A stretch of DNA of 64,000 bases from Macrostomum hystrix (Eukaryota; Platyhelminthes; Macrostomidae): NCBI GenBank assembly GCA_950097015.1, contig CATNEN010000003.1, positions 11,809,501-11,873,500 of the forward strand, given 5' to 3'. How positions within the stretch are numbered: position 1 is the first letter of the stretch; the number at the start of each line of letters is the position of its first letter. Positions 11,187-24,873 of the stretch are shown here, in pieces. A program made the position numbers and the translations under genes. Under the pieces are notes generated by a model. It did not search any database. It saw nothing but the letters and a program-made list of their open reading frames with translations, and had not been told where the DNA came from.

Positions 11187-11488
11187 AAGAATGGCAGAAA
11201 GTGACCTAAAGAATGGCAGAAAGTGACCTAAAGAATGGCAGAAAGTGACCTAAAGAATGGCAGAAAGTGACCTAAAGAATGGCAGAAAGTGACCTAAAGA
11301 ATGGCAGAAAGTGACCTAAAGAATGGCAGAAAGTGACCTAAAGAATGGCAGAAAGTGACCTAAAGAATGGCAGAAAGTGGTACGAAGAATGGCAGAAAGT
11401 GACCTAAAGAATGACAGAAAGTGACCTAAAGAATGGCAGAAAGTGACCTAAAGAATGGCAGAAAGTGACCTAAAGAATGGCATAAAGA
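11187..11488. repeat. 21-bp tandem repeat, about 14 copies
   Basis: The unit is AAGAATGGCAGAAAGTGACC plus T. Copies are almost identical, with one variant (GGTACG) near 11380. Confidence 0.96.
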
Positions 11489-12185
11489 ATCTGCAGAATG
11501 TGTGATTGTCAGTATTTCAAATTCCCGCTGTCTACTTCACGATAGCTCCGAAACCGAATCACCGAATTTCGTTAAACTCCGCCATATGAATCAAAATTTC
11601 CAGCCTTTACTATGAATTAACTTTCACTAAAATTGCTCAGAAAAAATTATCTGGCTAATACATATTAGTTGAGTGATATAATAATAAAATCATTACAATT
11701 TAATAAACAATAAATGGTTATGAGTACATGAAGCCTCATTTTGTTGATAGGGATGTTTAGGGTTGTTTATATATTATAGTATCTGTATTAAAGAAGACAC
11801 AAGCATTGGTCAACTGCATGCAGGACTTCATTGAAAATGTTGCTCTAAATAAAAATTATTTCTTTCAAAAAGATGTTCACTAATATTTTTTATCAGCGTT
11901 AAATTTTGCACCGACAGTTAAGCAAGTGCGGTGCACATGTGTGATATAGAAGCGGATGTAGAAAATAGACTCTTAACCGAATAATTTCGATTCACACTTC
12001 TGAAGCCGGGCATATTTCAACGAGAAAGAAAGTTATCTCTTTATAGAGGCAGGACTTTTTTCAACTAATTGTTTCTCGAACTCTTAATTTATGAATCCGA
12101 CTTCACAATTGAGAACTAATAACCAAGAGCAAATGCTTTTTGTTTTGGAAGCTTCTGGTACAATATCGATGCCATCATCTCTCAT
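11489..12185. other. AT-rich non-coding DNA
   Basis: Nothing was recognised. TATTATAGTATCTGTA near 11773 resembles one arm of the 48-bp palindrome at 1854-1901. Confidence 0.4.
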
Positions 12186-12870
12186 GGGATCATATATCGA
12201 GATCTTACTAAGAGTGAGATAATCTCCGATGAGATTATATACTGAGATCATACTAACGGTGAGATAATCTCCGATGAGATTATATACTGAGATCATACTA
12301 ACGGTGAGATAATCTCCGATGAGATTATATACTGAGATCATACTAACGGTGAGATAATCTCCGATGAGATTATATACTGAGATCATACTAACGGTGAGAT
12401 AATCTTCCATTAGATTATAGATCGAGATTCTATTAAAAGTGAGATAATCTCCTATGAGATTATAGATCGATATCTTACTAAGAGTGTGATAATTCACCTT
12501 GACATTATAGTACAGGATCATATTAAAATTGAGATAATCTCCCATGAGATTATAGACCCAGTTCATACGAACAGTTTGATAATCTCCCATGAGATTATAG
12601 ACCCAGTTCATACTAACAGTGTGATAATCTCCCATGAGATTATAGACCCAGTTCATACTAACAGTGTGATAATCTCCATGAAATTATAGATCGAGATTCT
12701 ATTAAAAGTGATATAATCTCCCACGAGATTATCTATCGAGATCATAAGTAACGGTGAGATAATCTCCCATGAGATTATGGACCGAGATCATATCAACAGT
12801 GTGATAATCTCCTATGAGATTATAGATCGAGATTCTATTAACAGTGAGATATTCTCCAATGAGATTTCAG
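12186..12870. repeat. Tandem repeat of about 45 bp with a palindrome in each unit
   Basis: About 15 copies. Each contains ATAATCTCCCATGAGATTAT or a close variant: 8-bp inverted arms around a 4-nt loop, followed by a GATCGAGATCATACTAACAG-type spacer. The array is a series of potential hairpins. Confidence 0.94.
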
Positions 12871-13564
12871 ACCTTGTTTTTAGATTTTGGTCCTTATGAG
12901 ATTTTAGACAGTAAAATCATATTAACAGAGCAGATCCCACACTAGAAAATGTAATAGTGTAATTTTACACAAAAAATCATTTTATATAGTTTTCCTAAAG
13001 TACTACTAACAGTATACTCATAAGCTATAATTAAAACAGGTTTATTAAGAAAATAGTTTTTATAAATGATATTAATATACATTGTTACTATCCATGTGTG
13101 GTGTTTCAGATTATCAAAAAATGTAGGCAAGCATTGCATAAGCCAAAAGCCCCAAATAAAATCCCATTGCTAATCTCATGTATAGCCATTCTCAGCAACG
13201 CCATTATAGATACTTTTTTCAACGCTCTTTCTGTGAGTTGATCACACAATATTTTTCTGACGCGCTATTTACATTCCAGTCAAGCTATAGGCCCAGTTCT
13301 GTGCGATCCATCATTAATTAGAAAGTTGCTTGAGCATAATGCTAAGCTGCTACTTTGAATTTTTTTGTCGTCTTTGAGTTCACCTACTCCTGAAAAATCT
13401 GGACAAAAGTACAAAGGTGAGCACTAGAGCAACTTATTTTAAGATACATACAGTAAATAGGTTGAGAACTTCACTGAAGCTGTTACCCAATAGAATTATT
13501 CTGATATTTAGTTGTGAATATACGAGTACATGATTTTGCCGACTAAAGTATTCATCTATATCTA
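12871..13564. other. Non-coding DNA
   Basis: No supported gene. The 65-codon frames on the minus strand (12942-13139 and 13434-13631) show no domain or splice support, and the second runs into the next array. Confidence 0.4.
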
Positions 13565-14292
13565 TGAGGAGAGAGAGTGAATCAGTGAGAAGGACATGAG
13601 GAGAGAGAGAGTGAATCAGTGAGAAGGACATGAGGAGAGAGAGTGAATCAGTGAGAAGGACATGAGGAGAGAGAGTGAATCAGTGAGAAGGGCATGAGGA
13701 GAGAGAGTGAATCAGTGAGAAGGGCATGAGGAGAGAGAGTGAATCAGTGAGAAGGACATGAGGAAAGAGAGTGAATCAGTGAGAAGGACATGAGGAGAGA
13801 GAGAGTGAATCAGTGAGAAGGACACGAGGAGAGAGAGAGTGAATCAGTGAGAAGGACACGAGGAGAGAGAGAGTGAATCAGTGAGAAGGACATGAGGAGA
13901 GAGAGTGAATCAGTGAGAAGGACATGAGGAGAGAGAGAGAGTGAATCAGTGACAAGGACATGAGGAGAGAGAGAGTGAATCAGTTAGAAGGACATAAGGA
14001 GAGAGAGTGAATCAGTGAGAAGGGCATGAGGAGAGAGAGAGTGAATCAGTGAGAAGGACATGAGGAGAGAGAGTGTGAATCAGTGAGAAGTACATGAGGA
14101 GAGAGAGTGAATCAGTGAGAAGGACATGAGGAGAGAGAGTGAATCAGTGAGAAGGACATGAGGAGAGAGAGAGTGAATCAGTGAGAAGGACATGAGGAGA
14201 GAGAGTAAATCAGTGAGAAGGACATGAGGAGAGAGAGTGAATCAGTGAGAAGGACATGAGGAGAGAGAGTGAATCAGTGAGAAGGGCATGAT
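13565..14292. repeat. Tandem repeat of about 30 bp, about 24 copies
   Basis: The unit contains GAATCAGTGAGAAGGACATG and a variable number of GA dinucleotides (GAGAGAGA). Length differences between copies come from the GA run. Confidence 0.95.
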
Positions 14293-14401
14293 GTAATAAT
14301 CGAATAGCCATTAGATTTAGGCAGGTAAGAGAAAAACAGACAAGCAATAAAGATATCATAAACAGATTTCAATTGTGCAATTGGGTCAACTAAGACCTAT
14401 A

Positions 14402-14720
14402 ATAATAATTAATAATAATAATTGATTACACCTGCCCCAATTGGGTCAGATGTGCAGCCGACAGCACAGCCGCAGCTAATGCGCGGCGCATCTGAACGCT
14501 GCGTACAGCTGTTCAGTCCACGGACTGGGGGGACGCCACACCCACCTTCAATTATCCCAGCTAATGCTGGTACCCATTTAACAGCTGGGTGAACTGAAGC
14601 AATGCACAGTGAAGTGTCTTGCAAAAGGACGCAAATTGTTCCAGTGGAGTCGGGAATCGAACCCCCGACCTTCGAGTCGTGAGTCCGCCGCCTTAACCAC
14701 TAGGCTACAACCTCTCCCTA
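14402..14720 (-). mobile_element. SINE-A copy 1 (tRNA-derived)
   Basis: Read on the minus strand it starts GGTTGTAGCCTAGTGGTTAA, a polymerase III A box. It then has GGGGGTTCGATTCCCGACTC, a B box, followed by a body with AAGACACTTCACTGTGC and CACCCAGCTGTTAAATGGG. It ends in a TAA-rich tail (14400-14422). The four copies share this order. Confidence 0.88.
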
Positions 14721-15409
14721 TATTAAGTAATAAGACCTATATTAAGGCCCCCGGCGGTTAAATAACAAATTCAACACGATGCCACGCAATTTGAGCTAAC
14801 AAACTACGAGTATATTCTCGAATCGTTTAGCAGTTTAAAAAAACTAGCGACACACGCAAGAAAACACGTGAATAAAATAAGTCTGGCATTGTGCACAGGT
14901 GAGCTCTTATATTGCGACTCACTGGCTAAACAGGACGAGTTTCGCATTGCAACTAGGGTCAGAGTAAAAAAAAAAGAGAATGTACATGTTAAGTATTCTT
15001 GCTGAATAAGAGCATTTTGCACAGAAGCAAAAGTGGCTCGACTCAAATTCTCTATCCGCCTCTATAAGGCGCAGCGGAAACAGGGTTCAGTGCGAATTTA
15101 CTTACACTAACTGCCGCCACAACAAGTCTCGCTGCTTCTAGCAGTAGAAATTCAGTTGCCTTCTATAAATTATACTGCTAGGCTACGAATGTTGAACTGG
15201 CTGAGTGGTTTACTCAAATTACTAGCTCACAATCCTGATCGACTTTAAGGAAGTCCGGGGGAGACCAGGTGAGACTCACTGCTCAGAATAACTTACTATT
15301 TGTTAATCATTATAATTCATTTTCTTAATAGGTTCATTAGCAAAATGAACAGATACATAATCAGTATTTTATTTTTCCGGAATTTGCTTCGTCACAATCA
15401 GCTTTGTCA
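14721..15409. other. Non-coding DNA
   Basis: No supportable gene or element was found. A minus-strand frame at 14804-15046 has no recognisable domain. Confidence 0.4.
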
Positions 15410-17013
15410 CCTCTATCTGACTCTCTCCTCTATCTGACTCTCACCTCTATCTGACTCTCACCTCTATCTGACTCTCACCTCTATCTGACTCTCACCTCTA
15501 TCTGACTGTCACCTCTATCTGACTCTCCTCTATCTGACTCTCACCTCTATCTGACTATCACCTCTATCTGACTCTCTCCTCTATCTGACTCTCACCTCTA
15601 TCTGACTCTCCTCTATCTGACTCTCACCTCTATCTGACTCTCACCTCTATCTGACTGTCACCTCTATCTGACTCTCACCTCTATCTGACTCTCCTCTATC
15701 TGACTCTCACCTCTATCTGACTCTCACCTCTATCTGACTGTCACCTCTATCTGACTCTCACCTCTATCTGACTGTCACCTCTATCTGACTCTCACCTCTA
15801 TCTGACTCTCTCCTCTATCTGACTCTCTCCTCTATCTGACTGTCACCTCTATCTGACTCTCACCTCTATCTGACTGTCACCTCTATCTGACTCTCCTCTA
15901 TCTGACTCTCACCTCTATCTGACTCTCACCTCTATCTGACTGTCACCTCTATCTGACTCTCCTCTATCTGACTCTCACCTCTATCTGACTCTCACCTCTA
16001 TCTGACTCTCACCTCTATCTGACTCTCTCCTCTATCTGACTCTCTCCTCTATCTGACTCTCTCCTCTATCTGACTCTCTCCTCTATCTGACTCTCACCTT
16101 TATCTGACTCTCACCTCTATCTGACTGTCACCTCTATCTGACTCTCACCTTTATCTGACTCTCACCTCTATCTGACTCTCTCCTCTATCTGACTCTTTTC
16201 TCTATCTGACTCTCTCCTCTATCTGACTCTCACCTCTATCTGACTCTCACCTCTATCTGACTCTCCTCTATCTGACTCTCTCCTCTATCTGACTCTCCTC
16301 TATCTGACTCTCTCCTCTATCTGACTCTCACCTCTATCTGACTGTCACCTCTATCTGACTCTCACCTCTATCTGACTCTCTCCTCTATCTGACTCTCTCC
16401 TCTATCTGACTCTCACCTCTATCTGACTCTCCTCTATCTGACTCTCACCTCTATCTGACTCTCACCTCTATCTGACTGTCACCTCTATCTGACTCTCACC
16501 TCTATCTGACTCTCACCTCTATCTGACTCTCCTCTATCTGACTCTCACCTCTATCTGACTCTCTCCTCTATCTGACTCTTTTCTCTATCTGACTCTCTCC
16601 TCTATCTGACTCTCACCTCTATCTGACTCTCACCTCTATCTGACTCTCCTCTATCTGACTCTCTCCTCTATCTGACTCTCCTCTATCTGACTCTCTCCTC
16701 TATCTGACTCTCACCTCTATCTGACTCTCACCTCTATCTGACTCTCCTCTATCTGACTCTCTCCTCTATCTGACTCTCCTCTATCTGACTCTCTCCTCTA
16801 TCTGACTCTCACCTCTATCTGACTGTCACCTCTATCTGACTCTCACCTCTATCTGACTCTCTCCTCTATCTGACTCTCTCCTCTATCTGACTCTCACCTC
16901 TATCTGACTCTCCTCTATCTGACTCTCACCTCTATCTGACTGTCACCTCTATCTGACTCTCACCTCTATCTGACTCTCTCCTCTATCTGACTCTCTCCTC
17001 TATCTGACTCTCC
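15410..17013. repeat. 1.6-kb minisatellite, CTCTATCTGACTCTCAC unit
   Basis: About 95 copies of a 15-17 bp pyrimidine-rich unit with CAC/TC/GT variants. Rare variants such as GACTCTTTTCTCTATC recur at 16193 and 16577, so blocks of several hundred bp were duplicated. Confidence 0.96.
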
Positions 17014-17289
17014 TCTTCATCAGGCCACCATTTTTTGAAAACTAAATCCCTTAATCTCATCCCATTCTCCCTACTCACCACCCCTTCATCTCCCTTCCAT
17101 CTCCACTTTTCATCTCGTAAATTACGAATTTCTCATACTCAAGAATCGCTCTTAACCAATGCGAGCTCGTGTGCAAAAAACATGTTTCTCACTCTTCACA
17201 ATCATGCTCACAACTCTCGTTGTTGGCTATAAGAGCGAATTATCCTTGGCTCAATTTTGCTCAGGAATTCATAGAAAAAACTAAGAAAT

Positions 17290-20200
17290 ATGGACTGGCT
17301 TTTGTCGCTGCTACCGGCTCCGCTGTACTACGCTGTGATTTTGGGACTCGTGCTCACCAGCCTGCTACTATTTGGCCCGGATGTTAATTGGGGTCTAGAA
17401 AGGCTGCGACAGCGATGCCACGAACTTGGCATTCGAGAAGCTGGCAAGGTTTCTTCTGCAGGACAGCCGGTCATCAAGTGTTGTGAGTGATGTCTAACAC
17501 ATGTTAGACAGTGTTTTGCCATGTTAGACAGTGGTTCGACATGTTAGACAGTGTTTTGCCATGTTAGACAGTGGTTCGACATGTTAGACAGTGTTTTGCC
17601 ATGTTAGACAGTGTTTTGACATGTTAGACAGTGTTTTGACATGTTAGACAGTGTTTTGACATGTTAGACAGTGTTTTAATATGTTAGATAGTGTTTTAAA
17701 ATGTTAGATAGTGTTTTAATATGTTAGATAGTGTTTTAAAATGTTAGATAGTGTTTTGACATGTTAGACAGTGTTTTGACATGTTAGACAGTGTTTTGAC
17801 ATGTTAGACAGTGTTTTAATATGTTAGATAGTGTTTTAAAATGTTAGATAGTGTTTTAAAATGTTAGATAGTGTTTTGACATGTTAGACAGTGTTTTGAC
17901 ATGTTAGACAGTGTTTTGACATGTTAGACAGTGTTTTAATATGTTAGATAGTGTTTTAAAATGTTAGATAGTGTTTTAATATGTTAGATAGTGTTTTAAA
18001 ATGTTAGATAGTGTTTTGACATGTTAGACAGTGTTTTGACATGTTAGATAGTGTTTTGACATGTTAGATAGTGTTTTAAAATGTTAGACAGTGTTTTAAA
18101 ATGTTAGATAGTGTTTTGACATGTTAGACAGTGTTGTGACATGTTAGACAGTGTTTTGACATGTTAGACAGTGTGTTAACATGTTAGACAGTGTTTTGAC
18201 ATGTTAGACAGTGTTAAAATTATACTAGTTAGACAGAAAAATGTACTTTTTAGACAGAGGACAGCCTACTTGTTAGACAAGAGAGTCAATTTGTTGGAAA
18301 GAATCGTACAGCGAAACATGCTGTATAAAAATTCGAACAAAATACCATCTATATTCAGGCCAACTTGTTGAGTACATAAGCAACAGTTAAACTGTAGCAT
18401 TCGATAACAGCTCAGATGTGCAATGAGATGCATGAGTTCATGCTCAAGCTATCTGAATGGCCAACAATTAATCTTTCCTACTAGTTTGTCTCTGTCCTGT
18501 TGAGATATGAGTATCGGCAGACAGACCCCACCCCGCAATTTTTTATCTGCCGACAAAATTGGCGTAGAGACAGAGGCAGAGGTCCCAGGATAGGGATGTG
18601 AAGGCTGTGTACATGAATGCTGTTGGCAGATTTTAATCGATATAAACTGTAAAAGTTTTCAATAGAACTGAGTGTGGGGCCTATATTACTTTACTGTGCC
18701 TCATAATAGCGTAGTTGTATACTGTAGAAGTACACGATCAGATTAAAAAATTGGTTAGAAAAATCGTTCTCTACTTTTTGGGGCTACACAAGCTAAAAGT
18801 TTTATATCAAACTGCGAATGAACGGAGAACATTAAAGGAGGAGATGAAGGGTCAACATGAAGGGAGAGAATGCAGGGTTAAATAATTGCAGGAGGGCTGT
18901 GGGCATTCGCACATCATTTCGTGACAGTAGACCCGCAGCCAGCGAGGAGGCAATTCTGCCCATTTCGCTGACTCCTAAGCACACACGCACACAGATACCG
19001 TACGCAGGCATACGCTCACACTAGTGTGTACATCTGCTTTGACTTAGAGGATGCAGGGTGAAGATGAAGGGAGAGGATGCAGGGTGAAGATGAGGGACAG
19101 GATGCAGGGTGAAGATGAGGGATAGGATGCAGGGTGAAGATGAGGGAGAGGATGCAGGGTGAAGATGAGGGAGAGGATGCAGGGTGAAGATGAAGGAGAG
19201 GATGCAGGGTGAAGATGAGGGAGAGGATGCAGAGTGAAGATGAGGGAGAGGATGCAGGGTGAAGATGAGGGAGAGGATGCAGGGTGAAGATGAAGGAGAG
19301 GATGCAGGGTGAAGATGAGGGAGAGGATGCAGGGTGAAGATGAGGGAGAGGATGCAGGGTGAAGATGAGGGATAGGATGCAGGGTGAAGATGATGGGAGA
19401 GGATGCAGGGTGAAGATGAGGGAGAGGATGCAGGGTGAAGATGAGGGAGAGGATGCAAGGTGAAGATGAAGGAGAGGATGCAGGGTGAAGATGAGGGATA
19501 GGATGCAGGGTGAAGATGATGGGAGAGGATGCAGGGTGAAGATGATGGGAGAGGATGCAGGGTGAAGATGAGGGAGAGGATGCAAGGTGAAGATGAAGGG
19601 AGAGGATACAAGGTGAAGATGAGGGAGAGGATGCAGGGTGAAGATGATAGATAGAGAGGATGCAAGGTGAAGATGAAGGGATAGGATGCAGGGTGAAGAT
19701 GAAGGGAGAGGATGCAGGGTGAAGATGAGGGAGAGGATGCAAGGTGAAGATGAAGGGAGAGGATGCAGGGTGAAGATGAAGGGAGAGGATGCAGGGTGAA
19801 GATGATAGATAGAGAGGATGAAATAAAATAATATTAAAGCTATCCAAACCCGCTAAAGTTCTGGCGCCGCTGACCAATGCGATTCACATCCCAACGGAGC
19901 CGTCGCTGGTGTCGCCAAGTGTGCCGCTGCAGTTTGACATCGGATCCGAGTCGGATGACAGAAGTTTCGCCTACCTGGGCAAGAGAGGCCGATGGAAACC
20001 GGGCTGGGTCGAGTACGAGCCAAGGATTCGAGCCCTGGTGCTCAGAAAGTTGCAACCGTCCGGGACATCTTTGAAGAGAAATAAGCTCCAGAGAATTAGT
20101 GAGCGCAAACTGCTTGTCTTGATCAATTTTCACCTGAGTTTTTTATTCTACTGTAGCCTCGAAGAGGTTGTAGCCTTGTGGTTATAGCGTCGGACTCACG

Positions 20201-23200
20201 AATCGTAGATCGGGGGTTCGATTCCCGATTCCAGTGGAACAACTTTTGTCCTTCAGCAAGACACTTAACTCTGCATTGCTTCAGTTCACCCAGCTGTTAA
20301 ATGGGTATCAGCATTGGCTGGTAGTAATTGAGGGTGGGTGTAGCGTCCCCCGAGTCCATGGACTGAACAGCTGTACGCAGCTTTCAGATGCACCGCGCCA
20401 TAGCTGCGGCTGTGCTGTCGGCTGCACATCTGGCCCAATTGGGGCAGTTTTAATCAATAATAACAATATTAATTTTATTATTCTACTGTGAAATCTGAGA
20501 TCTATTATTCCTTTTCAGTCACTTTGGAGTCGATACAAAAAATTACTACTGAATCAGCTGATAATGGAGCGGACACACCGGTAATCCTTTTTCCAACTGG
20601 GAATTGGGAAATGGGAATTGGGAAATAGGAATTGGGAAATGGGAATTGGGAAATGGGAAATGGGAATTGGGAAATGGGAATTGGGAATTGGGAAATAGGA
20701 ATTGGGAAATGGGAATTGGGAAATGGGAATTGGGAAATGGGAATTGGGAAATGGGAATTGGGAAATGGGAATTGGGAAATGGGAATTGGGAAATGGGAAT
20801 TGGGAAATGGGAATTGGGAAATGGGAATTGGGAAATGGGAATTGGGAAATGGGAATTGGGAAATGGGAATTGGGAAATGGGAATTGGGAAATGGGAATTG
20901 GGAAATGGGAATTGGGAAATGGGAATTGGGAAATGGGAAATGGGAATTGGGAAATGGGAATTGGGAAATGGGAATTGGGAAATGGGAATTGGGAAATGGG
21001 AATTGGGAAATGGGAATTGGGAAATGGGAATTGGGAAATGGGAATTGGGAAATGGGAATTGGGAAATGGGAATTGGGAAATGGGAATTGGGAAATGGGAA
21101 TTGGGAAATGGGAATTGGGAAATGGGAATTGGGAAATGGGAATTGGGAAATGGGAATTGGGAAATGGGAATTGGGAAATGGGAATTGGGAAATGGGAATT
21201 GGGAAATAGGAGTTGGGAAATGGGAATAGGGAAATGGGAATTGGGAAATGGGAATTGGGAAATGGGAATTCGAAAATGGGAATTGGAAAATAAAGTTCCA
21301 AGTCCTTATTCATCCCACAGAGTGCGCCCATCGCGATCAGCTTCCATCACTCCTCCGGAACAGACAAGTGGCCTCTCAGGCTTCTGTCTAAATCCCCAGA
21401 AACCGCCTGCAATTGGCTGCAGCGGCTGCAGGAACATCTGCTGATGAATCGTCCTGCTCTGGCCATCGCTCGGCCGCCAGTGACTGAACAGGTGCTCACA
21501 GACCGGTTGAAACTTGTCTGCCAGGCAGAGGCGGCGTCCTTCTCGGTGGATCTGCTCGCCCTGCTGCTCAGGGAGTTCGGCGTGTTCGCAAAGAGGAGCG
21601 ACTTAAAGAGCCACTTGCAGGTGCGAGAGGGTGGGGAAGAGCGTGGGGAAGAGGGGAAGAGGGTGAGGAAGAGGGTGGGGAAGAGGGTGGGGAAGAGGGT
21701 GGGGAAGAGGGTGGGGAAGAGGGTGGGGAAGAGTGTGGGGAAGAGTGTGTGATTTGAGATTTGAAGATTTAAGGAGGAAAATGATTAGAAACGTCTTAGC
21801 AACCATCACCAAGGTTGTATGTTGCTTAGAAGTTTGACTGTAAACTTCGCTCTTGTGCTTTTGACTGATAATCTGTTATTTTCAGTTTTTCAACACTGTA
21901 AAGCAATTAGGATAGACTTGAGCAGTGTAAAGTAATTATTGGCACAGCTAAGCACACTACATGCACCTTAATATTTGATTAAGATCTGACTTATGTCAGC
22001 TCTCTTTAGACAAAAAAGATAACAATTACGATACCAAAGTCAAGTTAGGCAAACGAATCGACTTTGCAGTGAAAAATACGTTTTTTCATTCCTTCGCGCA
22101 GAAAACTACGAACAAACAAAAGGTGGAAACCTACAGGGAAACCCTGGACGCAGCTAAGGAGGTGCTGAGTCTGATGGACGGTTCTGAGACTTTCGAACGG
22201 TAAGTTTGACTCTGACTTGACTGACTCGCGATAAGTGGAACGTGGACAGATCAGACGTCGACGTGGACAGAAGTAGAGCTCGATGATTGATCAAAAACAT
22301 TTTTATTTCAATCCTCGAAGATCAAAGGAGCCGCCAATGTGAAAAACTTTTCTCACCTGGCTAATTAGTACGAAGGAACCGAAAATCTCTACAAATCCTT
22401 ATTTTGCATATGTCATGGCCAATCGAGAGATAAAGGGAACCGCCAATTCAGGCCAGTAAAATCCCTTTTCACCTGTTATCTAACTAATCAAGATCAAAGG
22501 AACCGCCAAAATAATTATCTTCTCTCACCTGTTAGAACCGCCTCTCTTAAAACTCTTATCTCTCACCTGTACATTTAGCTATTAAAGATCAAAGGAACCT
22601 GTACATCAAAGGAAACTGTATATCTAGCTATTCAAGATCAAAAGAGCCACCAATCTTAAGAATTTTTTTCACCTGTAGGAACCCCAATCTTTAAACTCTT
22701 ACCTCTTCCCTGTATATCTAGCTAGTCAGGATCAAAGGAACTGCCGATCTCAGCCAATCACGTTAAAGCACACTGGATCGCTTAAACTAAATTCCAGGTA
22801 CGCAGCTGCCTCGCCAAACAACAATCTAATGACTGTGCCTGAGTTTCACAGACGATTCGTCACAGGTAGTCAGGGCCTCAAGCAGAGTCTACCGGAGACA
22901 CTGCGACAGCTGCGGTCCATTGCAACCGTTGACAATGACCTCTTGGACCTTATGCTGATTACTAGACGCCTGTTTAAAGCGGCTCTAGCCTCGAAGTTGT
23001 ACACAATGCCCCTGAGAGCTGATCAGCTGGAATTGAGAGAGCCACTGTCACTGCCGCTAACAGATTATTTCATTTCAACCTCGCACAATACCTACTTGAT
23101 GGAGGACCAGTTGAAAGGTCGAAGCGACTGCTTGGCCTACGAGATAGCGCTGAAGAAGAACTGCAGATGTGTTGAATGTGAGTGTCGGTATGAAAAGCCA

Positions 23201-24772
23201 TGCGGGCACCTCAGTGTAGAAGACAGACACTTTAGAAGACAGACACTTCAGAAGATAGACATCTCAGAAGACAGACAATTTAAAAGCTAAAACCCCAGTC
23301 CCCTTGTATATATTTCAGTGGACATTCACAACGGACCAAACAATGATCCAATCATCACACACGGTGGCACAATGACATCGCGGATCCGATTTGAAGACGT
23401 TGTCAAAACTATCAAACGATTCGCCTTCGTAACGTCAGAGTGAGTCAAATATCCTGACGCGGTGTCTGTCAAATCTGATTGAGTGATTTTTTATCTAATC
23501 TGATTGTAGATAAGATTTCTTCCTCCCCAGGCTCCGACGAGCCAATCATATCGGGCCAGTTTTAAGCCCGTGCTAGGTTAACCCAATCAAATCTCTTCTA
23601 CGAGCGTAGTTTTAGAAAACTTTCTTGGAAGAGCCAATCAGATCGCGTCTAGCTTTATGTCATTTTGTGGTCAAGCCAATTAGATCGCACGCATTGATAT
23701 TTTTCCCAAAAAGCTTCTCTACTACTCCTCATTTCAGGTATCCCCTAGTTTTATCTTTCGAGAATCACTGCGGTCTTGAGCAGCAGGACAAAATGGCTCA
23801 GATTTTGAGCACACATTTAAAAGGTTTGAAATAATTTCAATTATAAAGCTGGTGTCTTTTTTGAAGGTAGAACTTTTAACAGTCATGTTCTCCGTTCTTA
23901 AGAATATCTTTACGTTGACGAGAACGCGGATCAAATGGAACGACTGCCATCTCCTGAGGAGTTGAAGCGCAAGATTATCATCAAGGTGAAGTAGATTGTA
24001 CTTTAATATCAAAATTCGCTTGCGTTCTTTCAACCTTGGCATTGATCCATCAGTTCTATTTATTTATTTTCAGAACAAAAAGTCCCAACCAGAAGCAGCA
24101 ACCGTGACTTCGGACTTTGGACTTCGGACCGCTCCAGGGTCTGCCACTGCCGTCGCAGCTTTCTCAGTCGCAGCCTCCGCTGTCTCCGAAACAGCAGCTG
24201 AAGATGACAGCGACGATGAGAGCGACGTTGACCTGCCGCAGCAACAGCAGCAGCAGCAGCCAGTGACGTCAACAAACTCATCGCCACACCACGGAGGTCG
24301 TCACAGTGTCACCGAGACGACTTCTCTGCCGCCAAGTGTGGCAGCGGCCTCACTAACCCCCGCTGGTAGTGAAGATGATTTTTATGGAATTTCCGGCAGT
24401 GCAGAGGTAAATACGAGTACAGCAATGAAATTATGCAACTTATTTTTATTTGCTGTTTAGAAAACATTCACAAAAAACTGACAGTCATTTGGAATTCACA
24501 GCTTTCGACGTCAAACAACCAGCGAGGTAAATAATGAATTATCGTGCGACAAATTAATGAAATGGCTAAAGTGGACATACTTTGGAGTATTTCATTTTAG
24601 ACGCCGCAAATTAATTTATGCGGATGTAAAAAATGTTTTTGCTTAAAGATTTCACCGTTTACTTCGCGAGGAATTCGATTGTCACGCTGATAAAATCTAT
24701 ATACTCAGAAATGTATTTTATTCGAAATATTATAAAACAAATATAAATTATAGTTCAGTAAAATAAGAGCCA

Positions 24773-24833
<61 letters not shown>

Positions 24834-24834
24834 C

Positions 24835-24873
<39 letters not shown>

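Noticed and set aside
19016-21444. Long open frames of SSSPCILS and [13 protein letters not shown] type on both strands
   Set aside because: Products of the arrays at 19048-19822 and 20598-21292, which lie inside PLC introns 1 and 3.
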